A DNA stretch of 64,000 bases from UBA8514 sp034933685. Lineage in GTDB: Bacteria > Bacillota > Clostridia > Lachnospirales > Anaerotignaceae. The stretch lies in NCBI GenBank assembly GCA_034933685.1, contig JAYFNB010000005.1:213350-277349 (forward strand), written 5' to 3'. Positions within the stretch are counted from its first letter, which is position 1. Each line of letters begins with the position of its first letter. The position numbers and the translations under genes were made by a program. The notes beneath the pieces are model-generated. The model was given only the letters and a program-made list of their open reading frames with translations, was not told the DNA's origin and ran no database searches. Below, in pieces: positions 35,868 through 44,662 of the stretch.

Positions 35868-35999
35868 ATCAAGACCTTGAGGGCTTTACTATTGCATAAT
35901 TTACCAATCTAAAACCGCATAGATATGCGGTTTTAATAAAAGTTTTTGGTCTCGCTTTTTTCAAAAAGCGAGTAGGTTTGGGCAAAGCCCAAGGTTTTT
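35868..35999 (-). repeat. Modular hairpin repeat, copy C (reverse orientation)
   Basis: About 132 bp directly abutting the pckA stop codon. Hairpin 3 (AAAACCGCATA/TATGCGGTTTT), hairpin 2 (CTCGCTTTTTT/AAAAAGCGAG, with matched base changes from the other copies) and hairpin 1 (TTGGGC/GCCCAA) are kept. Hairpins 4 and 5 are decayed. Compensating changes in hairpin 2 (A-T to G-C) suggest the fold, not the sequence, is conserved. Confidence 0.88.
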
Positions 36000-36000
36000 C

Positions 36001-37653
36001 CTAAATCTGGCTCAACACCTTTTTCATTGCCTTTGCCGCTTCTGCAGGCAGTTTGTCGTAACCGCCTTTTTCCGTTTCACGGGATTTAATGAATTTGTAT
36101 CTGTCTGTAAGGCGTGCCATAAGGGTTGTTTTGTAATCATGGTCTTGCATATTAGGCACAAATCCGTCAATCTCCATTATTTCAATATCTGTAAACTCTG
36201 CCCATTGTCTAAAGAATGCTGTGTCATCAATAATAGCCTCTATGCAGCCAAGAGTAATCTCTTTTGGTATCTTTTTATCCATAAGTGACCCTGTATTGAG
36301 CACATAGCACTCTACCCCTCGCTCCTCAAAAAGCTGCTTAAACTTATTATAATCTTCAACTAATGGATATGTTCTAAAAGGATTAGCATAGCTTTCAAAA
36401 ACAAGTGCGTCTGGGTCTACCCCTGGTGCAAGCCTTTCGGCAGTGCTTCTCTTTGTAGCAAGTGCCGCGCCCATAACAGAAGAAAGAATTGGCCCTTTTA
36501 TTTTAATAATTGGCGGCATTGTTGGGTCTTTCATAAGCCAGAAAATTGCGTTTATGGGCTCTTGAATTTTATCCACACGGTTAGGACTCCACAGCTTGCT
36601 TTTAATTGCACGCCCATTGCCGTTACGCAAATCCTCGGTAACAAGCACAACGTTGTTGTCCTCGTCTATGGTTGCGCCCACGTTCTGCACCGAAAGCAAG
36701 TATTTATTGTCTGGGCTTACCATAGGATAATCCTGTGTTTTATCAAAATATGAAGGCTCCAAGGCAACGGAAGACCCATCCTCTGTGCTTATAACAAAAG
36801 CGTCGTCGTGAAGCACCGTTACATCATACTTATTGTTGTGTTTGGCATGGGTTATGGTGCTTTTGCCAGAACCCGAAAGCCCAAAAACACCAACAACAAA
36901 TTTTTTGCCGCCATCAAGGTTATATCTTTTTTGTCCGCCGTGGCAAGATGCATAACCATGACGATTTGCAATGCCCCAAGCAAGGGTAAGTGTTCCTTTT
37001 TTAAGCTCACCAAAATATCTCATGCCAAGAACACAGGCGCAATTGTGCAATGGGTCAAAAAAGGCAAGCCCAAGAGGGTAGTCAGGGTTTGACCAATCGG
37101 GGTCTGCGAAAAAATAGATATCACCCTCATCGTTCATTTGGTTGGATATTCTGTACATTCTTGTATATTCATCAGTTATGTATTGAAAGTTAAGAAGCCA
37201 GTTATACATAAGGGTTTCATGTCCCTCTGGAATTAACAAATTTGCCCTTACCATAAAGTCTTTGTCAAGGCCAATGTAGGATTTTGCGTGGTAAAGTTTT
37301 TTCTTTCTTGCGGCATAAATGGCATCTCTAATTTCACCGCAAATTTTTGGCACATCAATTCCAGGCTCTCCTGCAATTCTCCTTGCGGCAGCAGTTCTGC
37401 CTGTAACTGCACCATCGTTAAACAAAATAACTTTACTGCCCGACTCAAGACCAACTTCCTCCGGCCTTTCCACCAACAGGTCGGTTACAATGGTTCCTGG
37501 TGTATTACACGCAAGCTTATAGCACTCCTTTAGGGATGTTACACGCTGAACGTTATTGCCGTAAAAAGCCGTTTCAATTGTTGTTCTTGCCATTGAAAAC
37601 AGTGGATTTCCTCCGCCTATTTCATCCCATTTAAACTTTGCCTTTGTTGCCAC
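36001..37653 (-). CDS. pckA: Divergent ATP-type phosphoenolpyruvate carboxykinase
   Basis: Interconverts oxaloacetate plus ATP with PEP, CO2 and ADP; in fermenters often run toward oxaloacetate. 550 aa. The P-loop GLSGSGKST (usual GLSGTGKTT) is followed by HDDAF where GDDEH is standard, keeping the two Asp metal ligands. YANPFRTYPL and GCIEAIIDDTAF near the C terminus are typical of this long variant group. The start is GTG at 37653 with AGGGGG upstream. Repeat copy C abuts the 3' end. Assignment is good; kinetics cannot be judged. Confidence 0.85.
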   Translation of the reverse strand: MATKAKFKWDEIGGGNPLFSMARTTIETAFYGNNVQRVTSLKECYKLACNTPGTIVTDLLVERPEEVGLESGSKVILFNDGAVTGRTAAARRIAGEPGIDVPKICGEIRDAIYAARKKKLYHAKSYIGLDKDFMVRANLLIPEGHETLMYNWLLNFQYITDEYTRMYRISNQMNDEGDIYFFADPDWSNPDYPLGLAFFDPLHNCACVLGMRYFGELKKGTLTLAWGIANRHGYASCHGGQKRYNLDGGKKFVVGVFGLSGSGKSTITHAKHNNKYDVTVLHDDAFVISTEDGSSVALEPSYFDKTQDYPMVSPDNKYLLSVQNVGATIDEDNNVVLVTEDLRNGNGRAIKSKLWSPNRVDKIQEPINAIFWLMKDPTMPPIIKIKGPILSSVMGAALATKRSTAERLAPGVDPDALVFESYANPFRTYPLVEDYNKFKQLFEERGVECYVLNTGSLMDKKIPKEITLGCIEAIIDDTAFFRQWAEFTDIEIMEIDGFVPNMQDHDYKTTLMARLTDRYKFIKSRETEKGGYDKLPAEAAKAMKKVLSQI

Positions 37654-37692
37654 TGCTCATTCCCCCTGACCTTTAGCTTAAACCGTTAGACA

Positions 37693-38388
37693 TTAAATAT
37701 TGCTAAGCACTTTCTCCACCATATTGCTTGAATTTACAGCTGCAATTTTTGCAAATTCAGTAAAGCTCATTCCTGCTTCTCCGTCAGCATTATCTGAAAT
37801 AGAACGAATTATAACAAAAGGAACTTTATTTAGGTAGCAGGCGTGGCCAATTGCTGCACCTTCCATTTCAGCGCAGTATGCACCAAAAAGCTTCCAAATT
37901 CTATCCTTTTGCTCTGTACTGCTTATAAACTGGTCACCGCTGGCAATACGCCCTGTGTAAACTGCATGGTTTGTGCATTCTTCGCCTGCCAATTTTGCAA
38001 GGTCAATAAGCCTTCTGTCTGCCTTAAAAAAGCTTTCCTCCATGCGTGGAATAGTACCAACAGGGTCACCAAGCACAGAAGTATCCATGTCATGCTGAAC
38101 GGTATCCGTAGAAACCACAACATCTCCAATTTTAAGATCTTTAAAAATAGCCCCTGCAACACCTATATTTATTATGCTGTCCACTGCAAAATGGTCTATA
38201 AGCACCTGTGCGCAAATTGCGGCATTCACCTTGCCTATACCGCATTTTACTATAACAATGTTTTTACCGCTATGTTTCGCCATGTAAAAGTCCGAACCAA
38301 GTATGTTCTTTGCCGTAATAATTTCAGATGTCTCTCGAAGCAAAGCCACTTCTTCGTCCATAGCTCCAATAATACCTATTGTATTCAA
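37693..38388 (-). CDS. mtnN: 5'-methylthioadenosine/S-adenosylhomocysteine nucleosidase
   Basis: Releases adenine from MTA and SAH, recycling by-products of SAM use. 231 aa. IGIIGAMDEEVALL at the N terminus carries the catalytic Glu region, GRIASGDQF the ribose site, EMEGAAIGHAC the substrate-binding Met-Glu, and SISDNAD the catalytic Asp. The start is TTG at 38388, 8 nt after AGGAGG. It leads toward pckA with a 39-bp gap. Confidence 0.95.
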   Translation of the reverse strand: MNTIGIIGAMDEEVALLRETSEIITAKNILGSDFYMAKHSGKNIVIVKCGIGKVNAAICAQVLIDHFAVDSIINIGVAGAIFKDLKIGDVVVSTDTVQHDMDTSVLGDPVGTIPRMEESFFKADRRLIDLAKLAGEECTNHAVYTGRIASGDQFISSTEQKDRIWKLFGAYCAEMEGAAIGHACYLNKVPFVIIRSISDNADGEAGMSFTEFAKIAAVNSSNMVEKVLSNI

Positions 38389-38451
38389 ATATGTTCCTCC
38401 TTTTAAGACACATGATTCCCATTAAATATCCTAAAATCCTTAGAAAATTAT

Positions 38452-38485
38452 TTGTATATTATCACATTTGTATGCTAATATACAA
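38452..38485. promoter_or_regulatory. Palindromic divergent promoter region
   Basis: Perfect 9-bp inverted repeat TTGTATATT-N16-AATATACAA between the divergent mtnN and C26 genes. Each arm supplies a TTGTAT -35 for one direction and a TAATAT-like -10 for the other, at 16-18 bp. It could also be an operator. Confidence 0.45.
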
Positions 38486-38564
38486 TAGTAAACTAATATC
38501 TACTGCCATTTTTAGCCTTTCTTTTGAATAAAATAAATAAAATCATAAAGTTAGAAGGTTTAAA

Positions 38565-39275
38565 ATGAAAGCATTAATTGGCATAACTGCATGTATTGAT
38601 AACAGTAATAGTCGTTATTTTGTAAGCCGTGGGTATATAAACTCAGTTTATAAAAACGGAGGCATACCCATTGTTTTATGCCCTGTTCATAGAAAAGAAA
38701 TTCCTGATATTTTAAGGAAAATAGACGGCATTATACTTACCGGCGGTGGCGATGTTAATCCACTTATTTTAGGAGAAGAACCATGTAATAATATAGGTGA
38801 AATTTCGCCCATTAGAGATAAATTTGAAATTGCCTTAACACGCCTTGCCTTAAAGCAAAGAATTCCTATACTCGGAATTTGCCGTGGCATGCAGGTGATG
38901 GCTACGTCGGCAGATGGCAAAATTCTTCAGGATATAAACTCCAACATTTGTCATATGCAAAAATCGCCACGTTACGTTAAAACACATACTGTTAATATAG
39001 AAAAAAACTCAAGACTTTTTTCAATTTGCGGCAAAAAAAAGATTGCCGTCAATTCCTTCCACCATCAGTCGGTTTTGGAGTGTGGAAAAAATTTTCGGCC
39101 ATGTGCATTTTCGGCAGATGGAATAATTGAGGCTATGGAAAACAAAAAGCATTCCTTTGCAATAGGCGTGCAGTGGCATCCAGAAACTCTTTTCAGCTCA
39201 AACAAATGTGAAAATAATATATTTACTGCTTTTATTACAGAAGCAGAAAAAGCAAGGAGGTTTAAAAATGTTTAA
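38565..39275 (+). CDS. Class I glutamine amidotransferase-like hydrolase (peptidase C26)
   Basis: 236 aa, PuuD/gamma-glutamyl hydrolase family. The nucleophile Cys is in GICRGMQVM near residue 107, and His-Glu in GVQWHPET near residue 206. VSRGYINSVYKNGGIPI near the start is typical of gamma-glutamyl-GABA hydrolases. The substrate is not defined by context; the next genes are an MscS channel and DUF951. Weak RBS AGAAGG before ATG 38565. The stop overlaps the next start by 8 bp. Confidence 0.92.
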   Translation: MKALIGITACIDNSNSRYFVSRGYINSVYKNGGIPIVLCPVHRKEIPDILRKIDGIILTGGGDVNPLILGEEPCNNIGEISPIRDKFEIALTRLALKQRIPILGICRGMQVMATSADGKILQDINSNICHMQKSPRYVKTHTVNIEKNSRLFSICGKKKIAVNSFHHQSVLECGKNFRPCAFSADGIIEAMENKKHSFAIGVQWHPETLFSSNKCENNIFTAFITEAEKARRFKNV

Positions 39276-40098
39276 CACAGATATGGCTATTGCTTTCCTT
39301 ACAACCAGTTTGTCAAAACTTTTGTATGGCATTTTAATACTTATTCTATGTGCAATTGCAATAAAGGTATCCACCAAATCCATTACAACTCTTTTTAACA
39401 CCCACATTGCAAATTCAAGACATTTCGATTCAAAAAAGAGTGCAACCCTTGGCGCAGTTATGTCCAGCGTTATAAAATATGTAATTATATTTGTTGGTGT
39501 ATGCTCAATTTTGGTTGATTTTGGTGTTCCTCCAACAACCCTTGCCGCTGTTTTGGGCACAGGCACTGTAGCTATTGGCTTAGGTGCACAAAACGTGATT
39601 AAGGACCTCATTGCTGGGTTTTTAATTCTTCTTGAAAACCAGTTTGGTGTTGGAGATATTATTACAATTGAAGGCAGAACTGGCGTTGTAGAGGATATTA
39701 CAATCCGCACAACCCAAATTAGAAGTGCAGATGGAACTTTGCACATCATTCCAAATGGTGGAATAAGCGTTGTAAGCAACCTTTGCAAGGAATACGCAAA
39801 TGCAATAGTTGATGTTGACGTAGATTACAAGGAAAATTTGGAAAACGTTCTTAAAATACTTAATGACGAGATGGAAATTGCCCAAAAAGAGGTAACAACG
39901 CTTCGCAATAAGCCAATTGTGCTAGGTGTTATAAAGCTTGGTGATAATGGCATTACAATACGAACCCTTGCCGAATGTGAGATTAAAGAAAACTTTGCAA
40001 CCGAACGCGAATTAAGACTGCGTATTAAAAATCGTTTCGATAAGGAGAATATTTCTATTCCTTTTCCGCAACGCACCATACACATGGCTGAAAAATAG
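39268..40098 (+). CDS. Small-conductance mechanosensitive channel (MscS family)
   Basis: Opens under membrane tension to release solutes on osmotic downshift. 276 aa: three membrane helices (about 15-40, 65-90, 95-125), the pore helix with LAAVLGTGTVAIGLGAQNVIKD, then the beta domain (GDIITIEGRTGVVEDITIRTT) and C-terminal alpha/beta domain. The longer frame begins inside the previous gene; ATG 39268 has AAGGAGG ahead. It overlaps the C26 gene by 8 bp, so they are coupled. Confidence 0.94.
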   Translation: MFNTDMAIAFLTTSLSKLLYGILILILCAIAIKVSTKSITTLFNTHIANSRHFDSKKSATLGAVMSSVIKYVIIFVGVCSILVDFGVPPTTLAAVLGTGTVAIGLGAQNVIKDLIAGFLILLENQFGVGDIITIEGRTGVVEDITIRTTQIRSADGTLHIIPNGGISVVSNLCKEYANAIVDVDVDYKENLENVLKILNDEMEIAQKEVTTLRNKPIVLGVIKLGDNGITIRTLAECEIKENFATERELRLRIKNRFDKENISIPFPQRTIHMAEK

Positions 40099-40109
40099 GA
40101 GGTATACAC

Positions 40110-40310
40110 ATGGATTATTCTGTTGGAGATATTGTGCAAATGAAAAAAACGCACCCCTGCGGCGGCAACCAATGGGAAGTGCTTAGAACAGGCATGGATT
40201 TTCGCATTAAATGCTTAACATGTGGGCATTTAGTTATGCTCCCGCGACCCAAATTTGAAAAAAGCGTAAAAAAAATAATTACAAAAGCTGGTGCAAACAA
40301 TGAAGCTTAG
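40110..40310 (+). CDS. DUF951 family protein
   Basis: 66 aa, single DUF951 domain: VGDIVQMKKTHPCGGNQWEV, then RIKCLTCGHLVMLPR. The Cys-x2-Cys pair plus the earlier HPCGG suggests a small metal or nucleic-acid site. RBS AGGAGG before ATG 40110. In many Firmicutes DUF951 genes follow mscS-like genes, as here. Function unknown. It overlaps the start of the next gene by about 10 bp. Confidence 0.92.
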   Translation: MDYSVGDIVQMKKTHPCGGNQWEVLRTGMDFRIKCLTCGHLVMLPRPKFEKSVKKIITKAGANNEA

Positions 40311-41478
40311 AATAATTGCAGCCCTTGTGGCAGTATCTCTTAGTACTGGCATTTTCGCAGGCTGTGCAGATAAAAAAGAATACTTGCCCGAAGCAACCAA
40401 TGATAAGCAAATTACCGTTGTTGCAGGAGGCGTTAAAGATGAACCCAAAGAAGAAGAATCTGCACCGCCTACACCTGAGGAACGTGCTGTTGAAATGCTT
40501 GCAGATATGACCCTTGAAGAAAAAGTTGGGCAAATGTTTTTTGCAAGATGTCCTGCGGAAAATGCAGTCAACGATGTTAAAAATTATGCCCTTGGCGGTT
40601 ATATATTTTTTGGCAGAGATTTTGAGAACAAAACTCCAGAAGACGTTAAAAACAATATAGAAAGCTATCAATCCGCCGCCAAAATACCTATGCTTATTGG
40701 CATTGACGAGGAAGGCGGAAAAGTAGTAAGGGCAAGTAAATATTCTGCTTTTCGTTCCGCACCATTTCCTTCACCCAAACAGCTTTATGAAAATGGAGGT
40801 CTTGATGCGGTTAAAACTGATACAGCAGAAAAAGCCGAATTTTTAAAGACTTTGGGCATAAATGTTAATCTAGCACCAGTGTGTGATGTTTCCCAAAACC
40901 CAAAGGATTATATTTATCCACGAACCCTTGGTGAAGATGCACAAACCACCGCATTATATACAGCCGTGGTTGCAAAACAAATGGAAGACAGCAAAATAGG
41001 CAGTGTGCTAAAACACTTTCCTGGGTATGGCAATAATGCAGACACCCATAAAGGCGTCGCCTATGATGAAAGGGATATGGAAACCTTTGAAGCTGAAGAT
41101 TTTCTTCCATTTATTGCTGCAATTAATGTTGGTGCAGACGCAGTTTTGGTTTCCCATAACATTGTCACATGTATGGACGACCAACGCCCTGCTTCTTTAT
41201 CACCTGCGGTGCATGAAATACTGCGTACAAAGCTTAACTTTAAAGGCGTAATAATGACTGATGATACGGCAATGGAGGGCATTAAAGCATTTACTGACGT
41301 AGATACTGCTGTGCAGGCTGTGCTTGCAGGCAACGATATGATAATAACCAGCGACCATCAAACCCAATATAATGCCGTTATGAATGCCATTAAAACTGGC
41401 GAAATTGGCAGTGAGCGAATTGATGAGGCGGTAACACGAATATTGGTTTGGAAAATGGAGCTGGGACTAATAACATAA
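40300..41478 (+). CDS. Lipoprotein glycoside hydrolase family 3 (NagZ-like)
   Basis: Beta-N-acetylhexosaminidase family acting on muropeptides. 392 aa. A signal peptide ends in the lipobox IFAGC (Cys near residue 21), then a Glu-rich linker. The GH3 barrel has EEGGKVVR, KHFPGYGNNADTH (usual form KHFPGHGD..DSH) carrying the general-acid region, and nucleophile Asp in IMTDDTAMEGI. The signal and lipobox place it outside the membrane, where it would trim peptidoglycan in turnover. ATG 40300 is preferred over GTG 40291; no strong RBS, probably coupled to DUF951. Confidence 0.9.
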   Translation: MKLRIIAALVAVSLSTGIFAGCADKKEYLPEATNDKQITVVAGGVKDEPKEEESAPPTPEERAVEMLADMTLEEKVGQMFFARCPAENAVNDVKNYALGGYIFFGRDFENKTPEDVKNNIESYQSAAKIPMLIGIDEEGGKVVRASKYSAFRSAPFPSPKQLYENGGLDAVKTDTAEKAEFLKTLGINVNLAPVCDVSQNPKDYIYPRTLGEDAQTTALYTAVVAKQMEDSKIGSVLKHFPGYGNNADTHKGVAYDERDMETFEAEDFLPFIAAINVGADAVLVSHNIVTCMDDQRPASLSPAVHEILRTKLNFKGVIMTDDTAMEGIKAFTDVDTAVQAVLAGNDMIITSDHQTQYNAVMNAIKTGEIGSERIDEAVTRILVWKMELGLIT

Positions 41479-41511
41479 AAATATTAACTTTTAAAAATAA
41501 AGGAGTACATC

Positions 41512-42312
41512 ATGAACTACAGAGAAAGACTTAAAAACCATAAACGTATTGTAATAAAAATTGGTACATCTACTGTAACCTACCCTAACGGAAGAATTAA
41601 TTTAAAACGCCTTGAGCAGTTGGCTTGGGTACTTGCCGACCTTAAAAATCAGGGCAAGGATATTGTTCTTGTTTCTTCTGGTGCAATGGGTGTTGGTTCA
41701 GCGGCTTTAGGCTTTACCACGCGTCCTACAGAAATTCGGTTTAAACAAGCTGCGGCATCAGTAGGACAGGCATCGTTAATACAAATTTACAAAAATTTTT
41801 TTAACGAATACAGCCAAAATGTTGCCCAAATTCTTCTTACAAAAGAGGATGTAAAAGATAGCGAACGCAAGGGAATAGTATCACGTACTTTTGAAACACT
41901 TTTAGGCATGGATATTATACCTATTGTTAATAATAACGATGCTGTAGCCGCTGTTGAATTTGAATTTTCAGATAATGACAGCCTTTCAGCAGTAGTTGCA
42001 GATATTGTAAACGCCGACCTTTTGGTTTTGCTTACAGATATTGACGCACTTTATGACAGCAATCCACGCAGTAACCCAGAGGCAAAACGAATTTCTGTTG
42101 TTGAAAAGGTTACGCCAGAAATTGAGGCAATGGCTGGGGATAAAGGCAGTACATTTTCTGTTGGCGGCATGGCTACAAAAATATGTGCTGCAAAAATGTG
42201 CGAAGAAACAGGAACAGATATGGTTATTGCTATGGGCGAAGACCCAAGACTTCTGCATAATATAGTGGATGGCGAAGATATAGGAACATTATTTGTGGGA
42301 AAAGGTAGGTAA
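41512..42312 (+). CDS. proB: Glutamate 5-kinase
   Basis: First step of proline synthesis. 266 aa, the short form without the C-terminal PUA domain. VIKIGTSTVT at the N terminus, VSSGAMGVG, IVNNNDAVA, and DIDALYDSNPR and STFSVGGMATKI fit the amino-acid kinase fold. RBS AAAGGAG before ATG 41512. It is separated from proA by two other genes but all read on one strand with short gaps. Confidence 0.96.
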   Translation: MNYRERLKNHKRIVIKIGTSTVTYPNGRINLKRLEQLAWVLADLKNQGKDIVLVSSGAMGVGSAALGFTTRPTEIRFKQAAASVGQASLIQIYKNFFNEYSQNVAQILLTKEDVKDSERKGIVSRTFETLLGMDIIPIVNNNDAVAAVEFEFSDNDSLSAVVADIVNADLLVLLTDIDALYDSNPRSNPEAKRISVVEKVTPEIEAMAGDKGSTFSVGGMATKICAAKMCEETGTDMVIAMGEDPRLLHNIVDGEDIGTLFVGKGR

Positions 42313-42317
42313 TGCCA

Positions 42318-42707
42318 ATGAAAGAATGCTCCTTTTGCGGTGCAAAAATAAAAGACGAAACCAAACCATGCCCAGGGTGCGGATATAGTTCAAAACCATC
42401 TGGCGAAATATATGGCGATGCAAAAGAGATTGATTCTCAAATTATTGAAGAAAAGCCTCAACAAAATACAGTTGATGTTGAAAATAAAGTTCTGCCTACA
42501 TGGCTAAAAGTAGGGCTTGTAATTATTACAATCTTATTAAGCCCAATCGTAGGCATTATCGCCGGTATTTTTCTTTTGTTCAATAAAAGTAATGACTATA
42601 AGACTTTCGGAAAGAAACTTATTATTATTACGCTTGTATTTATAGCTGTTATGGCTGTAATTCCTTTATTTCGTGTACTGTCAATACTATCTGGTGTTAC
42701 TATATAA
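42318..42707 (+). CDS. Zinc-ribbon membrane protein of unknown function
   Basis: 129 aa. The N-terminal zinc ribbon CSFCGAKIKDETKPCPGCGYSS (two CxxC pairs, from residue 4), a hydrophilic linker, then two membrane helices (about 60-85 and 95-125). An ATG at 42312 overlaps the proB stop (TAATG), but ATG 42318 has the better RBS spacing. Not a named family to my knowledge; zinc-ribbon plus two-helix proteins are common in Firmicutes. It lies between proB and the folate gene. Confidence 0.8.
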   Translation: MKECSFCGAKIKDETKPCPGCGYSSKPSGEIYGDAKEIDSQIIEEKPQQNTVDVENKVLPTWLKVGLVIITILLSPIVGIIAGIFLLFNKSNDYKTFGKKLIIITLVFIAVMAVIPLFRVLSILSGVTI

Positions 42708-42722
42708 TTAGAGGATGATAAT

Positions 42723-43277
42723 ATGAAAAACGAAATGAGAAAGACCTTCCTTGAAAAAAGAAATACTATGCCAAAAGAAGAACAACTAGAAAAAAGTAAA
42801 ATTATATTTGATAATCTGATAAACAGCCAAGAATATAAAAATGCCGATTGGCTTTTTACATATATAGACATGGGTTCAGAGGTTAAAACCATACCCTTAA
42901 TTGAAAAAGCGTGGTCAGATAAAAAGCATGTTGCAGTACCTATTGCCAAAGCCAATAGGCTTATGTATTTTGTGGAAATTACAAGCTTTCATAATCTGAG
43001 CCGGACAAAAATGGGTGTTATGGAGCCAAACATCGGCATTGAAAAACAAGTGTTTCCCAACGAAAAAACAATGTTCATAGTTCCTGGAAGCATGTTTGAC
43101 ATTGAAAAAAACCGCTGTGGTTACGGCGGAGGATATTATGACATCTATACTGAAGAAAAAAATGTAAATAATACAATTGGTGTATGCTACAATTTTCAGG
43201 TTATAGAAAAAATACCAACCGAAGAATTTGATAGAAAGCTAAGTAAAATAATTACCGAAAAGCGCATAATAGAATAG
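42723..43277 (+). CDS. 5-formyltetrahydrofolate cyclo-ligase
   Basis: ATP-dependent conversion of 5-formyl-THF to 5,10-methenyl-THF. 184 aa. KNEMRKTFLEKRNTMPKEE at the N terminus carries the phosphate-binding Lys and Arg. The C-terminal signature PGSMFDIEKNRCGYGGGYYD is the standard motif with a few substitutions (usual form PG.AFD..G.R.G.GGGYYD). RBS AGAGGATG before ATG 42723. It is embedded between proB and proA. Confidence 0.93.
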   Translation: MKNEMRKTFLEKRNTMPKEEQLEKSKIIFDNLINSQEYKNADWLFTYIDMGSEVKTIPLIEKAWSDKKHVAVPIAKANRLMYFVEITSFHNLSRTKMGVMEPNIGIEKQVFPNEKTMFIVPGSMFDIEKNRCGYGGGYYDIYTEEKNVNNTIGVCYNFQVIEKIPTEEFDRKLSKIITEKRIIE

Positions 43278-43296
43278 CCAAAGGGAGATGAAAAAT

Positions 43297-44544
43297 TTGA
43301 GAGATTTAATGGAAATGGGTATGCTGGCAAAAGAAGCTTCTGTGGAAACAGCAAAGCTTTCCACGCCTCAGAAAAACAGCATTTTGCTTAACGCCGCACA
43401 AGCTCTTTTAGACAACATGGATTCTGTACTTTCTGCAAACAAAGCAGATGTTGAAACCGCCCTTGCCAACGGAGTTAAAGGGGCATTTATAGACAGACTT
43501 ACACTTAACCAAAGCCGTATTGAGGGCATGGCAAGCGGTCTTCGCCAAGTGGCAGGCTTACCCGACCCTATTGGCGAGGTTTTAAGCATGAACACCTTGG
43601 ATAACGGTTTAATTATTGGCAAAAAACGTGTACCAATGGGCGTTATTGGTATTATTTTTGAGGCAAGGCCAAACGTAACTGCCGATGCATTTGGCTTATG
43701 CCTTAAGGCAGGCAGTGCCACAATTTTACGTGGTGGCAAAGAAGCCTTAAAAACCAACATGGCAATTGTTGAAGTTTTTAGAAATTCACTTAAAAAACAA
43801 GGTTATCCTGCGGATATTGTTCAAATTTTAGAAGATACTAGCCGAGAAACAGCAACACAAATGATGCAGTTAAATGGGTATATTGATGTGCTTATTCCAC
43901 GCGGCGGAAGCGGACTAATTCAAAGTGTTGTTAAAAATAGCACCATACCTGTTATTGAAACAGGAACAGGCAACTGCCATGTGTTTGTAGACGAAACTGC
44001 AAAGCTTGATGATGCCGTTAACATTGTAATTAACGCAAAAACCCAACGTCCTGGTGTGTGCAATGCCTGTGAAAGCCTTTTGGTGCATGAAAGCATTGCT
44101 GACACATTTATACCAATGGTGTCTAAAGCACTTATAGATAAAAAAGTTGAAATACGTGGCGACAAAAACTTTTTGGAAAAGGTTGAAGGTGTTGTTCCTG
44201 CAACAGAGGAAGACTGGGGAAAAGAATATGAGGATTACATTATTTCCGCACGTGTAGTAAAAAATGTGGATGAAGCAATTAGCCTTATAAGACGATATTC
44301 CACCCACCACAGCGAATGTATTGTAACAGAAAACTATACAAATGCACAAAAGTTTTTAAACGAAGTTGATTCCGCCTGCGTTTATGTTAATGCCTCAACA
44401 CGTTTTACAGACGGAGAACAGTTTGGTTTCGGTGCAGAAATAGGAATCAGCACGCAAAAACTTCACGCAAGAGGCCCAATGGGGCTTAAAGAACTTACTA
44501 CAACTAAATATATTATCTATGGAAGTGGTCAGGTAAGACAATAA
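43297..44544 (+). CDS. proA: Glutamate-5-semialdehyde dehydrogenase
   Basis: Second step of proline synthesis, NADPH-dependent reduction of glutamyl phosphate. 415 aa from TTG 43297, which has GGGAG 9 nt ahead; the ATG at 43288 directly abuts that RBS and is less likely. The active-site Cys is in GVCNACESLLVH near residue 245. IFEARPNVTADAFGLC and GGKEALKTN are also family motifs, and GAEIGISTQKLHARGPMGL is near the end. Confidence 0.95.
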   Translation: MRDLMEMGMLAKEASVETAKLSTPQKNSILLNAAQALLDNMDSVLSANKADVETALANGVKGAFIDRLTLNQSRIEGMASGLRQVAGLPDPIGEVLSMNTLDNGLIIGKKRVPMGVIGIIFEARPNVTADAFGLCLKAGSATILRGGKEALKTNMAIVEVFRNSLKKQGYPADIVQILEDTSRETATQMMQLNGYIDVLIPRGGSGLIQSVVKNSTIPVIETGTGNCHVFVDETAKLDDAVNIVINAKTQRPGVCNACESLLVHESIADTFIPMVSKALIDKKVEIRGDKNFLEKVEGVVPATEEDWGKEYEDYIISARVVKNVDEAISLIRRYSTHHSECIVTENYTNAQKFLNEVDSACVYVNASTRFTDGEQFGFGAEIGISTQKLHARGPMGLKELTTTKYIIYGSGQVRQ

Positions 44545-44585
44545 AATTTAATTAGCAGAATTTTAAAAATTCGCCAAAATGTACC

Positions 44586-44615
44586 TGAATATTACTTCGT
44601 TAATGGCAGATAATA
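44586..44615 (+). promoter_or_regulatory. Sigma-G-type promoter of the SASP gene
   Basis: TGAATA (44586-44591), 17-bp spacer, GATAATA (44609-44615). The forespore sigma-G consensus is TGNATA-N17/18-CATNNTA, so only one base differs. It lies about 50 bp before the SASP start. Confidence 0.7.
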
Positions 44616-44662
44616 CTGTTGTAACACAAACACAGTATATCTTATTTAAGGAGGAACTAACA

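Noticed and set aside
44579..44662. Longer start for the SASP gene
   Set aside because: It would place the start before the sigma-G-type -10; TAAGGAGG and the SASP length both support ATG 44663.
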